Of a stretch of 41,585 bases of DNA, positions 34,846 to 41,585 are shown piece by piece. Under the pieces are notes generated by a model. It worked only from the letters and a program-made list of their open reading frames with translations, was not told the origin of the DNA and did not search any database. A program made the position numbers and the translations under genes. How positions within the stretch are numbered: position 1 is the first letter of the stretch; each line of letters begins with the position of its first letter. Source of the stretch: CAMCFD01 sp965661355 (GTDB lineage: Bacteria; Pseudomonadota; Alphaproteobacteria; Rickettsiales; UBA1997); NCBI GenBank assembly GCA_965661355.1, contig CBFIDI010000007.1, positions 1 through 41,585 on the forward strand, given 5' to 3'.

Positions 34846-36354
34846 ATGACAAAATTAAACCACACGAAGCAACAATTTGACGATATTATAAAATCGCATA
34901 ATTCAACAATATTGTTCAAGCAAATTTCATCAGATTTAACTACGCCAATTCAAGCTTCTATAAACTTGTTCGCCAAATATAACAAATATCATTTTTTGCT
35001 AGAATCGGCGCAAAATAATCAAGAAGGTAAAAATGCAAAAGGTAGATTTTGCGCCATTGGAATTGATCCTGATCAAATTTATAAATGCGAAAATTCACAG
35101 GCATTTTTAAGTGCGGATGATAATTTAGATAACTTTAAGCCGGAAGAGACAAAGCCCCTTTTAAGCTTTCGGAAATTCTTTCATAATGCAAAAATTGATT
35201 TTTCTAAACTATGTTATCAGGGTGGAAATTTACCAGCTTTAGCGGCTGGAATTTTTGGATATTTCGGCTATGACATGGTAAATTTAATGGAAAATATTCC
35301 TAGTCAAAACCAAATAGACGAAATAAATGTTCCTGATGGCCTCTATATTCGCCCACAGATTGTTGTAATATTTGACAATTTTTACGATATAGCCCTTATT
35401 TGCGCGCCAAAATATCAAGATTCTGGCAAAAGTTACGAGGAATTATCGGCTAAAATTCAAGAAGTCGAAAATACAATATTGCAAACTTTGCCGCAAAAAA
35501 AATCAATTAATCGCAAAATAGATTTCAATTTTGAATCTAGTCATAGCAAGAGTGAATATTGTAAAATTGTTGAAAACTGCAAAGAATATATCAAGAATGG
35601 TGATGTTTTTCAGATTTTGCCATCGCAAAGATTTACCTCTAAATTCGATAAATCAATTTCAGAGTTCGATTTTTATCGCTCTTTAAGGTCTTTAAACCCA
35701 TCACCATTCTTATTTTATTTTAAGTTAAACGATTTTGTCTTAACTGGCTCAAGCCCCGAAATATTAGTTTCGCTTAAAAATAAAACGGTGACTATCAGGC
35801 CTTTGGCTGGCACCAGAAAGCGTGGCGCAACCCCAGAAGAAGACAAGAATAACGCTCAAGACTTACTAAGTGACGAAAAAGAGCTTGCCGAGCATTTAAT
35901 GCTGATTGATCTTGGTCGCCACGATGTCGGCAGAGTTGCAAAATCTGGCTCGGTGAAAACGACTCGTAAAATGGATATAGAATATTATTCGCATGTAATG
36001 CATATATCTTCAAATGTACAAGGAGAAATTCGCCACGACCTAGACGCTCTTGACGCCCTAATTAGCGGCTTTCCGGCCGGAACTGTTAGTGGCGCGCCAA
36101 AAATAAGAGCAATGCAAATTTTAAGCCAAACAGAAAAAATAAAACGCAGTTTTTACGCTGGTTGCACTGGCTACTTTTCAAGCAATGGCGATATGGAAAC
36201 TTGTATAAATCTTAGAAGCGCATTAATTAAAAACGAAAAAATATATCTTCAAGCCGCTGCTGGCGTAGTTTACGACTCTGACCCTAAGTCAGAATATGAA
36301 GAATGTTACAACAAAGCAAACGCCCTTATTAAAGCTTGCGAAAATATCAACTAG
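34846..36354 (+). CDS. trpE: Anthranilate synthase component I
   Basis: TrpE converts chorismate and ammonia (from TrpG) to anthranilate, the first step of tryptophan synthesis. The 502 residues include LLES (51-54), which matches the Leu-Glu-Ser tryptophan-feedback site of TrpE, NPSPFLFYF (284-292), LTGSSPEILVSL, RPLAGTRKRG with Ala321, and ISGFPAGTVSGAPKIRAMQ. The Ala at 321 argues for anthranilate synthase and against aminodeoxychorismate synthase (PabB), in which this position is usually a catalytic Lys. It follows ppiD by 2 bases. No trpG or other trp gene is next to it: a non-coding gap follows, so glutamine-dependent activity needs a partner encoded elsewhere. Confidence 0.94.
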   Translation: MTKLNHTKQQFDDIIKSHNSTILFKQISSDLTTPIQASINLFAKYNKYHFLLESAQNNQEGKNAKGRFCAIGIDPDQIYKCENSQAFLSADDNLDNFKPEETKPLLSFRKFFHNAKIDFSKLCYQGGNLPALAAGIFGYFGYDMVNLMENIPSQNQIDEINVPDGLYIRPQIVVIFDNFYDIALICAPKYQDSGKSYEELSAKIQEVENTILQTLPQKKSINRKIDFNFESSHSKSEYCKIVENCKEYIKNGDVFQILPSQRFTSKFDKSISEFDFYRSLRSLNPSPFLFYFKLNDFVLTGSSPEILVSLKNKTVTIRPLAGTRKRGATPEEDKNNAQDLLSDEKELAEHLMLIDLGRHDVGRVAKSGSVKTTRKMDIEYYSHVMHISSNVQGEIRHDLDALDALISGFPAGTVSGAPKIRAMQILSQTEKIKRSFYAGCTGYFSSNGDMETCINLRSALIKNEKIYLQAAAGVVYDSDPKSEYEECYNKANALIKACENIN

Positions 36355-36601
36355 TAACCTTTTGTCATTAAATTAATTTGCTTTGCTAGAGAAAAATATC
36401 TAATTTATCAATCATTAAAGAGCCAAATTTTATAATATTTTACCAATAAAATTGCTCATTATAATTCTGTTATAAAAAAACTCCACATATTAAAACGCCG
36501 ATTTTCTTATAGTAAATTAGTGTTTATCTATAAGAAGTGATTTCGGGGGTTGCCTTAACTTTGTAATTCATAGATTTATCTGTTAGAATAATTACCAAAT
36601 T

Positions 36602-36765
36602 ATACCAAGTTCCATCTTTAAATATTAATTAAGGGCTAAATAATTTGATTAATAAATTTATTAGCAAAAACTTATCCGTAGCAACGCTATGTTGAGTTTT
36701 TGGTGATGGATTTAGTAATTAAATTACGGACGGATAAATTGGCGCTTGAAGATGGGAATTGGTAT
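36602..36765. repeat. MITE-like element with about 20-base terminal inverted repeats
   Basis: The left end (36602-36621) and the reverse complement of the right end (36746-36765) agree closely: both read ATACCAA, then TCC/CC-ATCTT and AA, with a few mismatches. The element is 164 bases with no coding capacity. Its inner cores (ggctaaataattt on the left, acggataaattggc on the right) recur in other gaps (2585, 16112, 16211, 27401, 36938), which indicates a dispersed family. No target-site duplication is certain. Confidence 0.6.
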
Positions 36766-36794
36766 TAGTCACCAAAAAAACCAAATATAACCGT

Positions 36795-36823
36795 TTGACA
36801 TATATTGTTTTTGATAATAAATT
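36795..36823 (+). promoter_or_regulatory. Orphan promoter-like site
   Basis: TTGACA (36795-36800, perfect -35) is followed after 17 bases by TAAATT (36818-36823, 4 of 6 matches to -10). No + strand gene follows. It would read through a hairpin near 36838-36863 and then antisense into the end of the next gene, so a small or antisense RNA is conceivable. Confidence 0.25.
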
Positions 36824-36950
36824 ATTTAGCTCTAAATCAACATTTTAAGATTGATAAATGTTGCAACGCCAATTTTAATTTTTGAATAAAAAAGCCCGTA
36901 AATTCTTATTATTTAACTAAAAATCACCAACAAATCAGGGGTAAATAATT

Positions 36951-38498
36951 TTATTTGTAATCTAGGTAAGAGCCCGATTGTTTTTTTGGGGCATTGACCG
37001 TTAATGGCTTTGGGTTTTTAGAAGGGCTGGTATTAACAGAAATATTTGCCTTCATGTCTTCATGCTTCTTTTTTTCATATTGTGGCTCTTGACTATTGTC
37101 AAATCTGCTATGTACCGTAGCGCGGCGCAAATGTTTTCGCATTGTTATTTCTCCATTATCACCAACCATTGGCGTTACCACTGAAATACCTCGCTTTTTC
37201 TGACCCTGCAATATGTTGCTCAACATATTATTAACCATATTTTCATAATGGCTCTGAAGTGTTGCGGTTAAATCTTCTATTCCTTCTACATAGCTATCTT
37301 GTGAAACAAGCTTTGCTTTTAATTTGTTAAATTCTTTAGCGGTCTTAATTCCATACTGTGACGGATGATAATTTATGTCAAAATCTTTGCTAAAATTAGG
37401 ATAATAAATAGGAAAAGTTTCAATAAGATATTTGCCATCAATTTTATTAAAAAAAGCCACTTCAAATTGCTCAACTATTCTTGTATCAGGATTTAATATT
37501 CTTCTGGTTCTGTTGAAATGAAGGTCTGTAAACTCTGGTAATGTGACCCCTTCTCCTTTTTTATAAACATGTCTACTACCATCTTCGCTAGACATTACTC
37601 CTATTTTACTTACTTCTTCAATATAGATATCTTGAGGCACAAATAATATTTCAACCTCTCCTCCGTGCCTATATTTTGGAGCTCCTGAATTATCATATTC
37701 GGGGTCAAAACCTTTAACGACTTGATCTTCGATATAAGGCAAAGCATATTGCACGCCAATTTTATCTCTAACGCTTGTTGATATAATAGTTTTCTTATCT
37801 GGCCTAAGATCAATCTCTTCATCATTAAATTCTCTAAAAGCGTTTATTAGTGTTTCTATCTCTTCGTCGGTAATTCTAAATTTGACCTTTTTTTTATTTA
37901 AAAATTCTATTAATTCATCAATATAACTGTCTACTTTAGTATATAAGTTTGTATTAATTTGAATAAGAGCAAGCAATAACGAACCATATACATAATCGCT
38001 ATTAATTTTTGGCTTTAAATCGGTGCGGTTATAAAGAAATTCTAAGAAATTTTTAGTTTTTGGCGACTGATCCAATAAAAGCTGTTCATCTTCTGGTAAT
38101 AATTCTTCAGCAACATAATCTCCTATTGCCTTTACATTCAAGCCAGCATTTCTAAATATTGCACCACTAAAAATATCTCTACCATTTTGCTCAACAAAAT
38201 GCACAGCTTTTCTGCGAGATTTATCCGAAAAAAAGTCTTTAGAATATCTAACGCCTCTATATAAAACTACATATTTATCACCTTCCGATTGAGAAAAATT
38301 ATATTCCCTTCTAACATTGTCGCCACTTTCTAAATCAAACCTAAGGGCCTCTTGACGATCTTTAACCCTGTCTCTAATATTTTTCGACAATAAATATTCT
38401 TCACCCCCGTCAATAATCGATTCTTCAACCTCGGTTTCTGAATCATCACTGAAATTATCATTTTCTAAAAATTCCTCTTTATTTATCCTAATTCCCAT
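36951..38498 (-). CDS. Putative mono-ADP-ribosyltransferase (R-S-E class), possible effector
   Basis: A 515-residue protein with no signal peptide or membrane helix. Three spaced motifs match arginine-specific ADP-ribosyltransferases: LYRGVR (Arg81, NAD-binding Arg), IISTSVRDKIGVQYA (Ser-Thr-Ser at 240-242) and GGEVEILFVP (Glu281-x-Glu283). The Ser-to-Glu distance of about 41 residues and the hydrophobic, Pro-containing run after the last Glu fit the ARTC/binary-toxin fold. The Arg-to-Ser distance (159 residues) is far longer than usual and implies a helical insertion. Residues 1-40 are acidic. The last 60 residues are basic, Lys/Asn/Ser/Pro-rich and look disordered, as in many type IV secretion substrates. 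It would transfer ADP-ribose from NAD to a protein target. Function is inference from motifs; the fold is untested. Confidence 0.6.
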   Translation of the reverse strand: MGIRINKEEFLENDNFSDDSETEVEESIIDGGEEYLLSKNIRDRVKDRQEALRFDLESGDNVRREYNFSQSEGDKYVVLYRGVRYSKDFFSDKSRRKAVHFVEQNGRDIFSGAIFRNAGLNVKAIGDYVAEELLPEDEQLLLDQSPKTKNFLEFLYNRTDLKPKINSDYVYGSLLLALIQINTNLYTKVDSYIDELIEFLNKKKVKFRITDEEIETLINAFREFNDEEIDLRPDKKTIISTSVRDKIGVQYALPYIEDQVVKGFDPEYDNSGAPKYRHGGEVEILFVPQDIYIEEVSKIGVMSSEDGSRHVYKKGEGVTLPEFTDLHFNRTRRILNPDTRIVEQFEVAFFNKIDGKYLIETFPIYYPNFSKDFDINYHPSQYGIKTAKEFNKLKAKLVSQDSYVEGIEDLTATLQSHYENMVNNMLSNILQGQKKRGISVVTPMVGDNGEITMRKHLRRATVHSRFDNSQEPQYEKKKHEDMKANISVNTSPSKNPKPLTVNAPKKQSGSYLDYK

Positions 38499-38703
38499 TT
38501 TTTTAGTTAAATTTTTATATTCAAAAACTAGCTATATTTTATTAGCCCCCCTAATAAATTCCGAATTCTTTTCTTAGATATCATATCTAAAAACAATATC
38601 AGAGCAAGTCTTGACTTGATAAGAAAATTTTTCTCGAAATATTTAGCAAGAGCATTGTAGAATTATTTTTTCTATTACTCAATAGAAACTCACAATTATT
38701 TAA

Positions 38704-39534
38704 ATGAAAGAGGTTTTTTTGCATCAACACCAAAAATATCAATCCAAATCTGGGCCTTTAAAGTAATTTAGAGCTAAAAACAATAAATCAACAATAAATT
38801 TATTAAACCTTCTGAACACTAAATATGAAGATGATTTTAGAAGTGTATATAAAGAAATTTTACTAAATAAAGACCTATCTTCGCTTAAAAAAGAATCCCG
38901 CAAAGACTACTCCTTTAAATTACATCACTTTTCAAAAATTTCTTCTTTTATTTGTAGAAAATTTTTTTCCAACTTAATAGATTAGAAAATCAAGCATAAA
39001 ATATCTGCCACAAAGGACTTTCAGTATTATGATATTGTATATTATATTGTTTCTCAATATCTGAGAACTGAAAAACAACGCGATTCTATTAGTAAAACTG
39101 TTCAACGCATGATTACGCAAGGAAATGATTTTTTGAATAACTATAAAATCGACCCTAATAATTGCGCATATCTAATGTCTCAATATCAATTAATTAATAT
39201 TGCTGATAGACTTATCTCAGATAATTATAAATTGGTTTTAATTGAAAATTGTACAAGATTTGACTTTGTAACATCAGATAATCCAGCAATTAATACATAT
39301 TCTTATGTGCTAAATTCTGAAAATAGTAGTCTCAAGTAAAATGAGCTTGAAATATTTTTCCCGCTATCTCCAAAATTATCAATATTGTATACCTGCAGAG
39401 AAGGCTATAAAGATTTTTCAACTGTTCAAATTAGATCTTGCATTCAAATAAGCATATGGAATTGCGCATTAAAAGCAAACGCGCATAGATTTATTTACTC
39501 TGACTCTGAAGATTTATTAAAAGATATAAACTAA
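38704..39534 (+). pseudogene. Decayed DUF4238-family gene with three in-frame stops
   Basis: One frame reads from ATG 38704 to TAA 39532-39534 and is interrupted by TAA 38764, TAG 38983 and TAA 39337. The protein-like text continues in the same frame across every stop, so the damage is point mutation, not frameshift. Diagnostic pieces are YYIVSQYLRTEKQRDSISK, FVTSDNPAIN and EIFFPLSPKLSILYT, which match the DUF4238 pattern (a conserved TSDNP and a PLSP near the C-terminus). The segment before 38767 is less certain as the original start. DUF4238 proteins are of unknown function and patchy distribution, common in accessory DNA. An ATG at 39109 opens a 76-residue fragment, which is probably not functional. 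Confidence 0.72.
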
Positions 39535-39639
39535 GTGTTTAAGAAATAAAACCAATTCAATCAACCAAAGAACGAGTCCGTTTTGAGGCCGCACTAAAAA
39601 TAAAAAGATTATGAATATTGGCTGAACGCCTTTAATTCT

Positions 39640-39662
39640 TGGTTGCGGGGGCTGGATTTGAA
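39640..39662 (-). other. Initiator tRNA (fMet) 3'-end remnant, probable att site
   Basis: On the minus strand these 23 bases read through the T loop (TTCAAAT), the 3' T-stem, an acceptor strand CCCCGCA, and ACCA. They match the E. coli initiator tRNA 3' end as I remember it, with one difference in the T-stem. Upstream of the T loop the similarity stops: no complementary T-stem, anticodon arm or 5' acceptor strand exists. A short 3' tRNA end including CCA is the classical scar left where an integrase inserts an element into a tRNA gene. Given its orientation, the element would extend to higher coordinates, toward the TrlF-like gene, and the intact tRNA would lie beyond the window. Confidence 0.7.
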
Positions 39663-39765
39663 AAGGTTGTGATAAGGGTTGGTTTTGTAGAGGTTGGGGT
39701 TTTAGCATCTTATTTTATACATCAGTTTGTACATAGAAAAAAATTTGGCTAAAATATAATTAAAG

Positions 39766-41585
39766 TTAATTTATTTTGACCCTCAATCTCTTCGCCCTTT
39801 CTTTAAAAGCCTCTTCTCCTCCCTCCAATATCTCGCAAACCTTTTTTCGGATATTAGGGTTTTCTAGACTTCCTGACTCATAAGTTATTTTTGGAAGTTT
39901 ATTTGCCTCAGGGGATCCACAGCTTGCCACAATTACTTGATCTGCGTCTGTATTAACCACTAAATTTGCATTATGAGTAACTATTATAATTTGCCTTCTC
40001 AACTTAGCTGAACGGAATTTCTCAACTAATTCGTCAAAAATAGACTTTGGATCAAGGTTTTCTTCTGGTTGATCTATGATTAAGGGTCTGTAATCTTCCT
40101 TGTCTATAGCAAGATATAACAACAGCAGTACTATACCTCTTGTGCCTGGAGATAGTTGTTGTATATCAATGCCATCATATTGAACTCCATATTCAATTAA
40201 TATGTGAGAGGTACTATATATCCATTCTGAAATTTTATTTCTCCATTCTACAAATAATTTTGAATCGTTTTTAACAGCATCTGGAGAATGCTCTGAAAAA
40301 TGTTTATTATGATCTTCTGAGAATTTTTCCATGGCATTACTTACTTCGTCTGGTGATCCAGTTTGCCAGGCTGGCAGTAACTTTTCTTTTGCAATTTCAA
40401 ATAATTTTCCATTCCTAAAAGTAGATCCTTTTCTTAAATCTAGAAGACTCTCTCCTTTTTTTACCCAAGATTCTATATTAACTAATCTTTGAACATGAAA
40501 TGTCATTTTTTTAAGAGATCCTGCATCTTCTTTTAAAGATTCTTGAAGAGGTCCATATAGTTTTTCTAAAATCTCCTTATGCTCCAAGAGTGACTCAAAA
40601 ATTTGCTTATAAGAACTCTTTCTTGTTATTAATAAATCAGTAATTTTAGCATTTGATTTCTCTATCTCTGATATCTCCTTTTCTAGATTGCTGCACAGAA
40701 TTTCCTCTTTTGCTATTTTTTCTGAGAGTTTTTTCAATTTTATTGCATTCTCTTTATTTATACCAATTAACTTCTCAAGTCTTGCCAATTCAACCTTTAA
40801 AAGATTGTATGGTTGCTTTGATAGCTCTGCATTGGCAGGAATAAGAGAGGCCGTCAATTTATCAGGGGCAGCTTCTTTTATCACTAATCCAGTTAAGGAT
40901 TCTATAATTTTATTAGATTTAGTTATTTCTGACGATAAAATTTGCTCAACATCTCCTTTAAATTTTAGTTCAAAATTATCCCATTGGGTATTACTTAAAC
41001 CTGTTTGATCGTATTTTCCCTTTAGATCGGCTAAATGATTTGGAATATCGCTGTTCTTAATTCTGACAACAGTTTCTCTAAGAGAAGTGATGGAAGCCTT
41101 CTTTCTAGTTTCGATCTCTAAATTCTTTCTTACATTATCTAAGGCAGTAGAAACTTTTTCATATTCTTGAATGTAATTTTTTTGATTATTTCCAACTAGT
41201 GCCTGCCTATTTTTTTTATCATCCTCTATAAGTTTCTTTTTGTTTGTTAAAAGAGATCTCTTATTTGGTAAATTTTCTTTCTCTGAACGAAACGTATTTA
41301 GCCTTTCTGCGTAATTTTTAATCAACCCTTCATTTATCTTTTTAGCTTCAATCACCCCAGATAATTCTATATCTATTAATTCATCAAAAGATTGTGTGCC
41401 TTTTTGTTCTGAGGGCTTATGAGCTTCAAATACAACTCTTTCAATCTCTTTCATTAACTCTTTTGTAACGCCATCTGCTGCACACAGCTGATCAACAAAT
41501 TGTTGAGAAAGATATTGAACTTTTGACTCGCCGAGAAAATCTTCTATACTTACATTCTTTAATTCATTGCCACTTGTATCGCCTG
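39766..41585 (-). CDS. TrlF-like SMC-type ATPase, partial (N-terminus outside window)
   Basis: The frame is open to the right edge, giving 605 visible codons up to the stop at 39766; an internal Met at 41454 is not the true start, because the family sequence YLSQQFVDQLCAADGVTKEL continues upstream of it. The middle part (roughly 60-390 of the visible residues) is Lys/Glu/Leu-rich coiled coil. The C-terminal ATPase half has a signature-like LSPGTRGIVLLLLYLA, Walker B RPLIIDQPEENLDP and switch His in IIIVTHNANLVV. These C-terminal motifs are those of TrlF-type proteins, which carry an N-terminal PHP phosphoesterase and Walker A, both expected beyond the edge. Such ATPases occur in mobile and defence-rich regions. 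Its codons favour gga, agg, gag and ttg, unlike the ggc-rich housekeeping genes, consistent with transfer. Confidence 0.82.
   Translation of the reverse strand, partial: GDTSGNELKNVSIEDFLGESKVQYLSQQFVDQLCAADGVTKELMKEIERVVFEAHKPSEQKGTQSFDELIDIELSGVIEAKKINEGLIKNYAERLNTFRSEKENLPNKRSLLTNKKKLIEDDKKNRQALVGNNQKNYIQEYEKVSTALDNVRKNLEIETRKKASITSLRETVVRIKNSDIPNHLADLKGKYDQTGLSNTQWDNFELKFKGDVEQILSSEITKSNKIIESLTGLVIKEAAPDKLTASLIPANAELSKQPYNLLKVELARLEKLIGINKENAIKLKKLSEKIAKEEILCSNLEKEISEIEKSNAKITDLLITRKSSYKQIFESLLEHKEILEKLYGPLQESLKEDAGSLKKMTFHVQRLVNIESWVKKGESLLDLRKGSTFRNGKLFEIAKEKLLPAWQTGSPDEVSNAMEKFSEDHNKHFSEHSPDAVKNDSKLFVEWRNKISEWIYSTSHILIEYGVQYDGIDIQQLSPGTRGIVLLLLYLAIDKEDYRPLIIDQPEENLDPKSIFDELVEKFRSAKLRRQIIIVTHNANLVVNTDADQVIVASCGSPEANKLPKITYESGSLENPNIRKKVCEILEGGEEAFKERAKRLRVKIN

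Larger units (their letters stand above)
36355..36950. other. 596-base non-coding gap rich in repeats
   Basis: This gap lies between trpE and the ADP-ribosyltransferase-like gene. It holds the MITE-like element at 36602-36765, a promoter-like TTGACA-17-TAAATT on the + strand (36795-36823) with no + gene after it, a small hairpin caacattt/aaatgttg near 36838-36863, and another copy of the ggggtaaataatttt core at 36938-36952 that runs into the stop codon of the next gene. Confidence 0.55.

Noticed and set aside
34846..36354. PabB rather than TrpE
   Set aside because: The catalytic-Lys position of PabB is Ala (RPLAGTR), and the LLES feedback motif and NPSPFLFYF fit TrpE.
38758..38815. Possible further copy of the intergenic repeat (cctttaaagtaatttagagctaaa...)
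   Set aside because: It loosely resembles the left arm of the 36602 element but lies inside the DUF4238-like reading frame and matches mainly through AT richness.
39517..39708. 63-residue Pro/Gln-rich minus-strand ORF
   Set aside because: Its QIQPPQPR part is the translation of the tRNA 3' remnant and the rest overlaps the pseudogene end; no ribosome-binding site or family match. Such ORFs over tRNA ends are commonly spurious.

Overview
The window is AT-rich DNA of an alphaproteobacterium. The gene set suggests a Rickettsiales-like or similar host-associated lineage: a VirB11 type IV secretion ATPase, a HemJ-type protoporphyrinogen oxidase, a membrane-anchored CycM-type cytochrome c, a porin with a classical signal peptide, and the alphaproteobacterial order ppiD-trpE. 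Unlike strongly reduced Rickettsia, it keeps aspartokinase, anthranilate synthase component I and folylpolyglutamate synthase. The taxonomic call is inference from gene content and base composition; no rRNA or intact tRNA is visible.

Left part (1-14.2 kb). A protein with an Arg/Gly-rich tract, cut by the window edge, precedes radA on the + strand. A 574-base gap with inverted repeats follows. A tightly packed minus-strand cluster reads ftsH, a small lipoprotein, murA, secA, mscS; murA lies 1 base after its neighbour, and secA and mscS share an ATGA overlap. A second minus-strand cluster reads porin, virB11, lpxD. Together these serve the cell envelope: membrane proteolysis, peptidoglycan precursor, protein export, osmotic safety valve, lipid A acylation, outer-membrane diffusion.

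Middle (14.7-32.2 kb). Housekeeping genes with frequent strand changes: folC, mlaF, a DsbA-like oxidoreductase, a WaaE-type glycosyltransferase, queA and ubiE (divergent, start codons sharing bases in one CATG), a prepilin-like protein, greA, ahcY, a prepilin-peptidase-like protein, cytochrome c, prs, hemJ, a VanX-type dipeptidase, an MBOAT O-acyltransferase, a CsdA/DeaD helicase and lysC.

Right part (32.2-41.6 kb). ppiD and trpE follow a 730-base non-coding stretch. From about 36.4 kb the content becomes accessory: an intergenic MITE-like repeat with terminal inverted repeats; a 515-residue protein with an R-STS-ExE signature of mono-ADP-ribosyltransferases; a decayed DUF4238-type gene with three in-frame stops; a 23-base remnant of the 3' end of an initiator tRNA gene (a probable attachment site); and the C-terminal two thirds of a TrlF-like ATPase running off the right edge. 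The most interesting reading is a genomic island anchored at an initiator tRNA gene that carries a defence-like ATPase, next to a putative ADP-ribosylating effector.

Several long gaps hold copies of a short degenerate repeat family (cores like GGGSTAAATAATTT and ACGGATAAATTGGC). No CRISPR array, insertion sequence or rRNA was found.
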